8,449 nt of DNA, from the NCBI GenBank assembly GCA_003526465.1, contig DPWD01000201.1:1-8449 (forward strand), given 5' to 3'. Source of the DNA: Hyphomonadaceae bacterium (GTDB lineage: Bacteria > Pseudomonadota > Alphaproteobacteria > Caulobacterales > Aquidulcibacteraceae). Of this stretch, positions 1 to 6,342 are shown piece by piece. The position numbers and the translations under genes are program-made. The notes under the pieces were generated by a model. It made no database searches. It was not told where the DNA came from and saw only the letters and a list, made by a program, of their open reading frames with translations. Numbering within the stretch: the stretch's first letter is position 1; the number at the start of each line of letters is the position of its first letter.

Positions 1-624
1 GCGGTCGAGCCTGGCTCGCGCTTGCTGGAGGCCGGCTGTGGGGTGGGCGCGGCGTCGCTTGCTGTGGCCGCACGCGCGCCCGGCGCGCATGTTGTCGGTG
101 TCGAGCGCGACAGCGACATGGCGGCATTCGCGCGCGAGAACGTCGCCGCCAATGCGATGGGCGATCGCATCACCATTATCGAAGGCGACGCGCTCGATCG
201 CCGCGCGGATTGGGGCGTGTTCGACGGCGTATTCGTGAACCCGCCTTTCGATATGGAGGGCGACGGCCGTGCTCCCGCTCCAGTGCGTCGCGATTCCCAT
301 ATTGCAGAGCAGCCCATAAGCGCCTGGGTCGCGGCACTCGCGGACCGGCTCAAGGGCGGCGCGGCGCTGACCATGATTCACCGCGCCGCCAAACTGGCGC
401 AAATACTCGCGGCCCTGGAGGGCAGGCTCGGCGGCGTCGAAATCCTGCCTGTCCGGCCTCGCCTCGCCGAACCCGCCAAACGCGTTCTAGTGCGGGCGCG
501 CAAGGGCTCGCGCGCGCCACTCGTGCTTCTGCGGGGGCTCGACCTGCATGATTCGTCAGGCGCGAAATACACACCCGAAGTGGACGAAATCCTGCACGGA
601 ACGGCTGAGATCGCCTGGTCATGA
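1..624 (+). CDS. SAM-dependent methyltransferase, TrmN6/YfiC-like (5' end missing)
   Basis: The reading frame is open from the first base, so the gene starts upstream of the window and the visible 207 codons are its C-terminal part. The frame opens with a class I Rossmann-fold SAM-binding motif I (LLEAGCGVGAASLAV), followed by an acidic strand end (VVGVERD) and a catalytic NPPF motif in GVFVNPPFDMEG. NPPF/NPPY is typical of enzymes that methylate an exocyclic amino group of adenine or a glutamine side chain. Order and spacing fit the COG4123 family, whose E. coli member modifies A37 of tRNA1(Val). Further on come a helix-rich part (ISAWVAALADRLKGGAALTM) and a basic, arginine-rich C-terminal segment. 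A TTG codon at 22-24 should not be taken as the start, because motif I would then lie at the extreme N terminus. The gene ends 335 bases before gcvT, with the riboswitch between, so it is probably a separate transcription unit. The methyltransferase assignment is firm; the tRNA substrate is inferred from family resemblance. Confidence 0.8.
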   Translation, partial: AVEPGSRLLEAGCGVGAASLAVAARAPGAHVVGVERDSDMAAFARENVAANAMGDRITIIEGDALDRRADWGVFDGVFVNPPFDMEGDGRAPAPVRRDSHIAEQPISAWVAALADRLKGGAALTMIHRAAKLAQILAALEGRLGGVEILPVRPRLAEPAKRVLVRARKGSRAPLVLLRGLDLHDSSGAKYTPEVDEILHGTAEIAWS

Positions 625-625
625 A

Positions 626-654
626 TTGACTCCGCGCGCGGGGGAGCCCAATTT
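626..654 (+). promoter_or_regulatory. Weak sigma70-type promoter candidate for the gcv operon
   Basis: TTGACT at 626-631 matches five of six -35 consensus bases. CAATTT at 649-654 follows after a 17-base spacer but is a poor -10 box. The pair begins right after the methyltransferase stop codon and lies about 55 to 80 bases upstream of the first aptamer, so a transcript starting near 660 would carry the whole riboswitch. The -10 box is weak, and readthrough from upstream or a different promoter is equally possible. Confidence 0.25.
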
Positions 655-710
655 CGCAGCCAACGGAGATGGCCCGACGCGAGTCGCGCCGATCCGGCCA
701 GACAAGCGAA

Positions 711-911
711 CCCCGCGGAAGAGAGCGCACAAGAAAAGCGCCCCCGAAGGAGCAACCGCCCCGGAAACTCTCAGGGAACCGGACCGCGAGGGGATGAACA
801 CGCTGGAAAGTGCTGATTGGAACGCGCGTCTCCAGACGCGCATTGCGGACCTGGAGGTCCGCGGTCCAAGAAGCCGCCGAAGGAGTAAATCTCTCAGGTG
901 CCAGGACAGCG
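711..911 (+). promoter_or_regulatory. Tandem glycine riboswitch (two aptamers)
   Basis: Two copies of the glycine aptamer core are visible: CCGAAGGAGCAA followed by CTCTCAGGGAACCGGACCG, and GCCGAAGGAGTAA followed by CTCTCAGGTGCCAGGACAG. Aptamer 1 spans about 711-792. P1 pairs 711-718 with 784-792 (one bulged A at 789), P2 pairs GAGAG 721-725 with CTCTC 768-772, and a short P3a pairs 726-728 with 738-740. Aptamer 2 spans about 801-911. P1 pairs CGCTG 801-805 with CAGCG 907-911, and P2 pairs GAAAG 806-810 with CTCTC 891-895 with one A-C mismatch. The linker is about eight bases. Glycine binding to such tandem aptamers typically switches on glycine cleavage genes. The location 49 bases upstream of gcvT fits this exactly. 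Pairings were drawn by eye. Confidence 0.95.
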
Positions 912-959
912 GGGGCCGTACGCCGAAAGGCGTGCGCGCGCTGCGTACCTGGGAAGCAA
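893..959 (+). promoter_or_regulatory. Riboswitch expression platform and gcvT ribosome binding region
   Basis: After aptamer 2 the RNA can form a 7-bp hairpin with a GAAA tetraloop: GTACGCC 918-924 with GGCGTGC 929-935, including one U-G pair. No run of T follows, so this is not an intrinsic terminator. The gcvT Shine-Dalgarno-like sequence GGGAAG (951-956) is in ACCTGGG (947-953), which can pair with CTCAGGT (893-899) in the conserved 3' part of aptamer 2. This suggests that the unbound RNA hides the ribosome site and that glycine frees it. The pairing is seen in the sequence; the mechanism is inferred. Confidence 0.5.
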
Positions 960-2147
960 ATGACCGAAGCCACGCCGCCGAAAAATTTGCCGCCAAAGAA
1001 ACTGGTTCTCGACGCGCTCTGGCGCGCGCGCACCAATAAGTTCGGCGATTTCGCCGGCTACGACATGCCGCTGCAATTCGAAGGGCTTATCCCCGAGCAC
1101 AATTGGACGCGCGCGCATGCGGGCTTGTTCGATGTTTCGCACATGGGCCCGTGCTTCATCGGCCTGCCGAAGGATCATGGGCTGGCGCCGGAGGCCGCGC
1201 ACGCCGCTATCGCCGCTCAGGTTGAGCGTATTGTCCCTTCCGACATCGCCGGCCTCAAGCCCGGACAAATCCGCTACACGACGCTGCTCAATGCGCTCGG
1301 CGGCGTGCTTGATGATTTGATGATCGCACGCCCGTCCGAGCCGGAGGCACAGGGCGATCTCTATGTCGTCGTGAACGCCGGCTGCAAACATGCCGACTGG
1401 GATTACATGGGGCGCAGCTTCGATCCTGGCATTCGCATCGTGCGCGCTGACGATCGCTGTCTGTTAGCGCTGCAAGGACCGGAAGCGGCGGATGCATTCT
1501 CGCTATTGTGCCCGGCGGCGGCCGACATGAATTTCATGACCTACGCGCGCCTTGAAGTGGGGACGTTCGGGCGGCTCACGATTTCGCGTTCCGGCTACAC
1601 AGGCGAGGACGGCTACGAGATTTTGGTGAAAGCCGATCAAGCACAAGGGTTGGCGGAAGCGCTTCTGAGCGATGTGCGCGTGAAGCCGATCGGCTTGGGC
1701 GCGCGCGACACGCTGCGCCTGGAAGCGGGGCTCTGCCTTTACGGCCACGAACTCGATCCCGGCACGTCGCCGATCGAGGCGGATCTCGCTTGGATCATTC
1801 AGAAGCGCCGCCGCGAAGCGAAGGACTTTCCCGGCGCCATGCACATCACGCGCCACCTCACGGATGGACCGCCAAAGAAGCGGGTTGGCCTCAAGCCTAA
1901 GGATCGCGCGCCCGCACGCGACGGCGTGGAGATTCACAAGGATGGCCGCATGATCGGCATGGTGTCTTCGGGCGGGTTTTCGCCGACGCTCAATGCCCCG
2001 ATTTCGATGGGGTATGTCGAGGCGAAATTCGCGGCGCCGGGGACCATTGTCGATCTGATGGTGCGCGGCCAGCCGCGCGCCGCGGAAGTCACGCCGCTGC
2101 CGTTCGTGCCGCACCAATATCGTCGTTCAAAGGGGAAGGGCTCATGA
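960..2147 (+). CDS. gcvT: Glycine cleavage system T protein (aminomethyltransferase)
   Basis: The T protein takes the aminomethyl group carried on lipoyl-GcvH, releases ammonia and gives 5,10-methylene-tetrahydrofolate. The 395-residue product is slightly longer than the usual 360-375, mostly because of a short lysine- and proline-rich N terminus before the family start (LVLDALWRARTNKFGDFAGY). Family landmarks are HAGLFDVSHMG (about 53-63), NALGGVLDDL (111-120, with the conserved Asp pair 118-119 near the folate site), the GYTGEDGYEI block, LGARDTLRLEAGLCLYG, and a C-terminal barrel with GMVSSGGFSPTLNAPISMG. I chose the ATG at 960 because it follows GGGAAG and the frame upstream is riboswitch sequence. 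It is the first gene after the glycine riboswitch. Its stop overlaps the gcvH start by four bases (ATGA), so gcvH translation is probably coupled to it. Confidence 0.96.
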   Translation: MTEATPPKNLPPKKLVLDALWRARTNKFGDFAGYDMPLQFEGLIPEHNWTRAHAGLFDVSHMGPCFIGLPKDHGLAPEAAHAAIAAQVERIVPSDIAGLKPGQIRYTTLLNALGGVLDDLMIARPSEPEAQGDLYVVVNAGCKHADWDYMGRSFDPGIRIVRADDRCLLALQGPEAADAFSLLCPAAADMNFMTYARLEVGTFGRLTISRSGYTGEDGYEILVKADQAQGLAEALLSDVRVKPIGLGARDTLRLEAGLCLYGHELDPGTSPIEADLAWIIQKRRREAKDFPGAMHITRHLTDGPPKKRVGLKPKDRAPARDGVEIHKDGRMIGMVSSGGFSPTLNAPISMGYVEAKFAAPGTIVDLMVRGQPRAAEVTPLPFVPHQYRRSKGKGS

Positions 2148-2518
2148 CCACGCGCTACACCAAGGATCACGAATGGGTGCGGATGGAGGGCGGCATCGCC
2201 ATCATCGGCATCAGCGCCTACGCCGCCGAGCAATTGGGCGATGTGGTTTACGCCGAGCTGCCAGCAGTAGGGGCACCGTTCAAGCAGGGCGACGACATGG
2301 CGGTGGTTGAAAGCGCCAAGACTGCATCTGACGTGTACGCGCCGATCTCTGGAGAGATCGTCGAGGCCAATGCCGAGATCGCGGGCGAGAACTGGGAGAT
2401 CATCAACGATGCGCCGCAAGCGGGAGGCTGGTTCGTGAAGCTCAAGCCGTCGAACAAGGCCGAGTTCGACGCGCTGATGGATGAAGCAGCGTATGGCGAA
2501 TACGTGAAGGGGCTTTGA
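2144..2518 (+). CDS. gcvH: Glycine cleavage system H protein (lipoyl carrier)
   Basis: GcvH shuttles the aminomethyl intermediate between the P and T proteins on a lipoylated lysine and delivers dihydrolipoyl arms to the L protein. The 124-residue product has the usual length. It begins with the family motif YTKDHEWVR, followed by GISAYAAEQLGDVVYAELP. The lipoyl-attachment site is Lys59 in VVESAKTASDVYAP, which matches the classical ESVKAASD site closely. GGWFVKLK and a helical end (AEFDALMDEAAYGEYV) follow. One segment departs from the common PELVN...DPY pattern: here it reads NWEIINDAPQAGGW, so the usual tyrosine is replaced. The fold should tolerate this. A purine-rich site AGGGGAAGGG (2131-2140) lies just ahead of the ATG. 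The start overlaps the gcvT stop by four bases, and the stop TGA shares its A with the next ATG. Confidence 0.97.
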   Translation: MTTRYTKDHEWVRMEGGIAIIGISAYAAEQLGDVVYAELPAVGAPFKQGDDMAVVESAKTASDVYAPISGEIVEANAEIAGENWEIINDAPQAGGWFVKLKPSNKAEFDALMDEAAYGEYVKGL

Positions 2519-3156
2519 TGGCCGCTGCCGCGCCCTCCATGCTTGAGAAAGCGCTGCTCTTGGGCGGCGTGGCTGCGCCGTCGACCTATTTCGCGACGCA
2601 GCTCATCGCGGCGCAGTTCTATCCCGGTTACAGTTTCATGCACCAGGAGGCGAGTGAACTCGGCGCCGTTGGCGCACCGAGCCGCGCTCTATTCAACACA
2701 GGCGCCCTGGCCACTGGCGTCGCCGCGCTGTTGGGCGGCGTTGGCGCCTTCGTGGCCTTGCGCCGCGAGGGCGTGCATGCGCCCATCGCCCTTGTGGTGG
2801 CTCTTTGCTTTGTCAGCATCGGCGCGGCGGCGATCAATGCTTGGCTGTTTCCGATGCCGGATCCGCGTCACAATCCGGGGCCGATCCAGATCGGCATTTT
2901 CGTTCTCCCGCTCGCGGCTCCGATCGCCTTTCTGTTCGTGAAGCGCGCGGCGCTGACCAAGGCGGCGCTGCTTCTGGCTCTCGTCGCCTTCGCCGGCGTT
3001 GCTGCCATCATGAGCGGCTTGACGCCAGTGCAGCCGGCGAACGCAAGCGGGCTATGGCAGCGCGTTGTCGCTGCCGTCGCTTACTTGCCTGTGTTGATTC
3101 TCAGTCTCAGTTTGCTCGTGCGCGCCCGGAGCGTGCACCTTGAGAAGGGTGCTTGA
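2518..3156 (+). CDS. DUF998-like integral membrane protein
   Basis: The 212-residue product is strongly hydrophobic, with about six membrane segments near residues 11-33, 59-82, 88-112, 121-141, 147-168 and 182-201. After the first segment it has [17 protein letters not shown] (34-50), which resembles the PGYS...ISELGA signature of DUF998 proteins. An [11 protein letters not shown] loop (111-121) also fits. DUF998 members are poorly characterised, and I assign no function. The ATG at 2518 shares one base with the gcvH stop (TGATG) and follows GAAGGGG (2506-2512). A TTG one codon earlier is less likely. The stop overlaps the gcvPA ATG in the same way, so the gene is locked between two core glycine cleavage genes. 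Codon use looks like its neighbours, which argues against very recent acquisition. A role in glycine or metabolite movement across the membrane is only a guess from context. Confidence 0.75.
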   Translation: MAAAAPSMLEKALLLGGVAAPSTYFATQLIAAQFYPGYSFMHQEASELGAVGAPSRALFNTGALATGVAALLGGVGAFVALRREGVHAPIALVVALCFVSIGAAAINAWLFPMPDPRHNPGPIQIGIFVLPLAAPIAFLFVKRAALTKAALLLALVAFAGVAAIMSGLTPVQPANASGLWQRVVAAVAYLPVLILSLSLLVRARSVHLEKGA

Positions 3157-4499
3157 TGCGCTACCTCCCCCTCACCGAAGCTGATCGCCAGCAGATGCTC
3201 GGCCTCATCGGCGCGAAGACTATCGACGATCTGTTCGTCGATGTGCCCAAGGGCGCGCTGCTGAAAGATCTCGTGCCGCTGCCCAAGGCGCAGGGCGAGA
3301 TCGAGGTGCACCGTCATATGCAGGCGTTAGCGGAGAAGAACACGCCCGCCGGCCGCACGGCGTTTTTCCTCGGCGCCGGCGCCTATCGCCATCACGTGCC
3401 GGCCACCGTCGATCACATCATCCAGCGCAGCGAGTTTCTCACCGCCTACACGCCGTACCAGCCCGAAATCGCGCAGGGCACGCTGCAGGCGCTCTACGAG
3501 TTCCAGTCGCAAGTGGCACTGCTGCTCGACATGGAGGTGGCCAACGCCTCGATGTACGACGGCTCCACCGCGTGCGCGGAAGCGGCGATGATGGCCGCGC
3601 GCGTCACCAAGCGGAAGAAGATCGTCTTCTCCGGCGGCGTGCATCCGCACTACGTCGAAACCGCACGCACGGCGTGCGAAGCGCTGGGCTTGGAAATCAT
3701 CGCGCTGCCGGCGGCGATCGACGATGAGGCGGCGGTGACGAAGCGTCTTGGCGCGGATGTGGCGGCTGTGATTGTGCAATCGCCGAACGTGTTCGGCGCA
3801 ATCACGGACCTTGCGAAAATCGGCGAAGCCGTCCGTGGCGCCGGCGCGCTGATGGTGGCGACGTTCACGGAGTGTGTCGCGTTCGGCGCAATCGAGCCAC
3901 CCGGCGCGATGGGCGCGGATATCGTTTGTGGCGAGGGCCAATCCATCGGCAACGCGCTGAATTTCGGCGGGCCGTATGTGGGCCTGTTCGCGGTCAAGGA
4001 AAAATACATCCGCCAAATGCCCGGCCGCGTCGCCGGCGAAACCCTCGACGCCGACGGCAAGCGCGGCTTCGTGCTGACGCTGTCCACGCGCGAACAACAC
4101 ATCCGCCGCGAGAAGGCGACGAGCAATATCTGCACCAATTCCGGACTGTGCCAGCTGGCGTGGACCGTGCACATGACGTTGCTGGGCGAGGCGGGATTGC
4201 GGCGGCTGGCGCAGCTCAATCACGAAAGGGCGGTCGCGCTTGCGGAGGCGCTGGCAAAAGTCCCCGGCGTTGAAGTGCTGACCAAGCGCTATTTCAACGA
4301 GATCGCTGTGCGTGTGCCGGGCAACGCGCAGCACATCGTCGATGCGTTGGCGGTGAAGGGCGTGATCGGCGGCGTAGCCATGAGCCGGCTCAATCCGAAC
4401 GCCGGCATGGACGATGTGCTGCTTGCGTGCGCGACGGAGATGAATACCGATGACGACATCGCCGCCTACGCCCATGCCCTGAAGGAGGCGTTGACATGA
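3156..4499 (+). CDS. gcvPA: Glycine dehydrogenase (decarboxylating) subunit 1
   Basis: This is the N-terminal half of a split P protein. With GcvPB it forms the PLP-dependent decarboxylase that releases CO2 from glycine and loads the rest onto GcvH. The 447-residue length is typical of the subunit. The start [18 protein letters not shown] is characteristic. Other family blocks are [39 protein letters not shown] (Met133 onwards), [18 protein letters not shown] and [14 protein letters not shown] (323-336). As expected, it has no PLP-binding lysine motif; that residue is in GcvPB. The ATG at 3156 shares its A with the preceding TGA and has GAGAAGGG (3142-3149) six bases upstream. The 3' end overlaps the next small gene by four bases. 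The two P halves are separated here by that small gene. Confidence 0.96.
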   Translation: MRYLPLTEADRQQMLGLIGAKTIDDLFVDVPKGALLKDLVPLPKAQGEIEVHRHMQALAEKNTPAGRTAFFLGAGAYRHHVPATVDHIIQRSEFLTAYTPYQPEIAQGTLQALYEFQSQVALLLDMEVANASMYDGSTACAEAAMMAARVTKRKKIVFSGGVHPHYVETARTACEALGLEIIALPAAIDDEAAVTKRLGADVAAVIVQSPNVFGAITDLAKIGEAVRGAGALMVATFTECVAFGAIEPPGAMGADIVCGEGQSIGNALNFGGPYVGLFAVKEKYIRQMPGRVAGETLDADGKRGFVLTLSTREQHIRREKATSNICTNSGLCQLAWTVHMTLLGEAGLRRLAQLNHERAVALAEALAKVPGVEVLTKRYFNEIAVRVPGNAQHIVDALAVKGVIGGVAMSRLNPNAGMDDVLLACATEMNTDDDIAAYAHALKEALT

Positions 4500-4828
4500 C
4501 TCCCATCATAGTTGATCGCGAACTAAAGTACTTCGGTGATAGCAGCATCGAACGAGGGTTGGTGCAGGTTCACGCGCCCGAGCCCGATCAGATTGATTGG
4601 CGTTGTGCATACCGTATTGAATGGCCGGGTCATGAGTTTCGCTCGCGCGCCATTGGCATCGACGCCTGGCAAGCGCTTCAACTTGCGATGTACATCGTGC
4701 CATCTCAAATATTCTCGACCGCCGATTTCAAACAGGGCCGTATCGGACTCTGGGACAAGCCCATCACGACCTATGAGGCCATATGTGAAGAGTTTGGCGT
4801 GAAGCCTGTGGGGGGGCCGAAGCAATGA
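4496..4828 (+). CDS. Small DUF6968-like protein between the two gcvP halves
   Basis: The 110-residue product contains [11 protein letters not shown] (35-45) and [12 protein letters not shown] (54-65). These resemble the core of the DUF6968 family, in which a W-C-x-Y-R-I strand is followed by a G-x-D-x-x-Q-A-L-Q-L-A helix. The function of that family is not known to me. There is no signal peptide or membrane segment, so a soluble cytoplasmic protein is likely. A strong ribosome site AAGGAGG (4482-4488) stands seven bases before the ATG. Both ends overlap a gcvP subunit gene by four bases. Base composition is unlike its neighbours: a hand count of 4501-4800 gives about 54% GC, against roughly 62-70% in sampled lines of gcvPA and gcvPB. 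That hints at later insertion into the operon. The last codons contain a run of seven G just before gcvPB. It is probably a real gene; the family call is from memory of the motif. Confidence 0.7.
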   Translation: MTPIIVDRELKYFGDSSIERGLVQVHAPEPDQIDWRCAYRIEWPGHEFRSRAIGIDAWQALQLAMYIVPSQIFSTADFKQGRIGLWDKPITTYEAICEEFGVKPVGGPKQ

Positions 4829-6342
4829 GAACCGAAACAACCTCCGGCAATCGCGGGCTGCTGCAAGCCGAGCCGCTGATCTTCGAAACCGGCCACGCGA
4901 CCGGAACGGGCGTCGATCTGCCAGAACCGAAAAATACGCCGAACAAACTCGGCGGCCTCGCGCGCAAAGCGCCGCTCGATCTGCCCGGTCTCTCCGAACC
5001 CGAGACGATGCGCCATTTCGTGCGGCTTTCTCAGAAAAACTACGCCATCGATCTCGGGCTCTTCCCGTTGGGCTCGTGCACGATGAAGCACAATCCGCGC
5101 TTGAACGAGCGCGTGGCGCGCTTCGAGGGGTTCGCCGATATCCATCCGTTGCAGCCGATCTCCACCATCCAAGGCGCGCTCGAACTGATGGACGAACTCG
5201 CGCATTGGCTGATAGAACTCACCGGCATGCCGGCGGTGGCGCTCTCGCCCAAGGCTGGCGCGCATGGCGAATTCTGCGGCATGCTGGCGATCAAGGCAGC
5301 GCTCGCCGCGCGAGGCGACGCGGAAAAACGCAAGCGCGTGCTGGTTCCCGCGAGCGCGCACGGCACCAATCCCGCGACCGCGGTGGCGGCGGGCTTCATT
5401 GTCGATGAAGTGCCCGGCACGGGCGATGGCCGCGTCGACCTCGAAGCGTTCAAGGCAAAGCTCGGGCCAGACGTGGCGGCGGCGATGCTCACCAATCCCA
5501 ACACGTGCGGGCTGTTCGAGCGCGATGTGAAAGCGATTGCCGATCTCATCCACGCGTCGGGCGGCTATTTTTATTGCGACGGCGCCAACTACAACGCCAT
5601 CGTCGGGCGCGTGCGCCCGGGCGATCTCGGCGTCGACGCCATGCACATCAATCTGCACAAGACATTCTCGACCCCCCATGGCGGCGGCGGTCCCGGCGCC
5701 GGACCGACAGTGCTGAGCGCAGCACTCGCGCCGTTCGCGCCGGTGCCGCACATCGTGAAAGGCTACAGCCTCCGCGAGCACAAGGACGGCACGCGCGCCT
5801 TCGGCCGCATGTGCGCGTTTCACGGCCAGATGGGCATGTTCACGCGCGCCCTGACCTACATGCTCAGCCATGGCAGCGACGGCCTGCGGCAAGTGGCCGA
5901 AGACGCGGTGCTCAACGCAAATTATCTGCTCGCGCGCCTCAAGCCGCACTTCAACGCGCCGTTTGGCGATGGCCCGTGCATGCACGAGGCGCTCTTCGAC
6001 GATTCATCGATCAAACCGAAAGGCGTCGAGACCATCGACATGGCCAAAGCGCTGCTTGACGAGGGTTATCACCCGTTCACCACCTATTTCCCGCTGGTGG
6101 TGCACGGCGCCATGCTGATCGAACCGACCGAGACCGAACCCAAGCGCGAACTCGACCGCTTCGCCGACGTGATGATCGCGCTGGCGGAACGCGTGAACGC
6201 GGGAGATGTGCAATTCTTCAAACAAGCGCCGATACTCGCGCCAATGCGCCGGCTGGACGATACGCGCGCCGCGCGCCAGCCGAAACTGCGCTGGCGGCGC
6301 GGGGATAACGGCGCCGACGCGGCCAAGCACGCGGCGGAGTAG
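4825..6342 (+). CDS. gcvPB: Glycine dehydrogenase (decarboxylating) subunit 2
   Basis: This is the PLP-binding half of the split P protein, partner of GcvPA. The 505-residue length is normal. The N terminus has LIFETGHATGTGVDLPEP, then LSQKNYAIDLGLFPLGSCTM (to residue 87). The cofactor lysine is Lys279 in HINLHKTFSTPHGGGGPG, followed by the glycine-rich loop. DGANYNAIVG, TLTNPNT-like (MLTNPNTCGLFE) and EPTETEPKRELDRF also match the family. The C-terminal tail is basic and variable, ending near RWRRGDNGADAAKH. The ATG lies inside the stop of the upstream gene (ATGA). The only plausible ribosome site is the G7 run at 4810-4816. The stop TAG is followed immediately by the ATG of the next gene. 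The assignment is secure. Confidence 0.96.
   Translation: MRTETTSGNRGLLQAEPLIFETGHATGTGVDLPEPKNTPNKLGGLARKAPLDLPGLSEPETMRHFVRLSQKNYAIDLGLFPLGSCTMKHNPRLNERVARFEGFADIHPLQPISTIQGALELMDELAHWLIELTGMPAVALSPKAGAHGEFCGMLAIKAALAARGDAEKRKRVLVPASAHGTNPATAVAAGFIVDEVPGTGDGRVDLEAFKAKLGPDVAAAMLTNPNTCGLFERDVKAIADLIHASGGYFYCDGANYNAIVGRVRPGDLGVDAMHINLHKTFSTPHGGGGPGAGPTVLSAALAPFAPVPHIVKGYSLREHKDGTRAFGRMCAFHGQMGMFTRALTYMLSHGSDGLRQVAEDAVLNANYLLARLKPHFNAPFGDGPCMHEALFDDSSIKPKGVETIDMAKALLDEGYHPFTTYFPLVVHGAMLIEPTETEPKRELDRFADVMIALAERVNAGDVQFFKQAPILAPMRRLDDTRAARQPKLRWRRGDNGADAAKHAAE

Noticed and set aside
630..646. CTCC...GGAG inverted repeat as a terminator for the methyltransferase
   Set aside because: The stem is only four clean pairs with slipped GC inside, and only a TTT follows. 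It also overlaps the promoter candidate.
918..935. Hairpin after the riboswitch as an intrinsic terminator
   Set aside because: The stem is good, but it is followed by GCGCGCTGCG rather than a T-tract, so a transcription terminator is not supported.
810..959. N-terminal extension of gcvT by 50 codons
   Set aside because: The frame is open, but this stretch is aptamer 2 and the expression platform, and the T-protein family starts close to the ATG at 960.
548..1039. A 163-codon plus-strand frame through the leader
   Set aside because: It covers the end of the methyltransferase, the whole riboswitch and the start of gcvT in other frames; its product is basic and motif-free.
2515..2517. TTG start for the DUF998-like gene (and likewise TTG 3153 for gcvPA)
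   Set aside because: In each case an ATG follows as the very next codon with a well-placed ribosome site, so the TTG adds only one residue and is less likely.
3327..4475. A 382-codon open frame on the minus strand opposite gcvPA
   Set aside because: It lies entirely antisense to a secure gcvPA, and its product is an arginine- and histidine-rich low-complexity sequence without recognisable motifs, as expected for the reverse frame of GC-rich coding DNA.
4771..5985. A 404-codon open frame on the minus strand opposite gcvPB
   Set aside because: Same reasoning: antisense to a secure gene, with a composition typical of a shadow frame.
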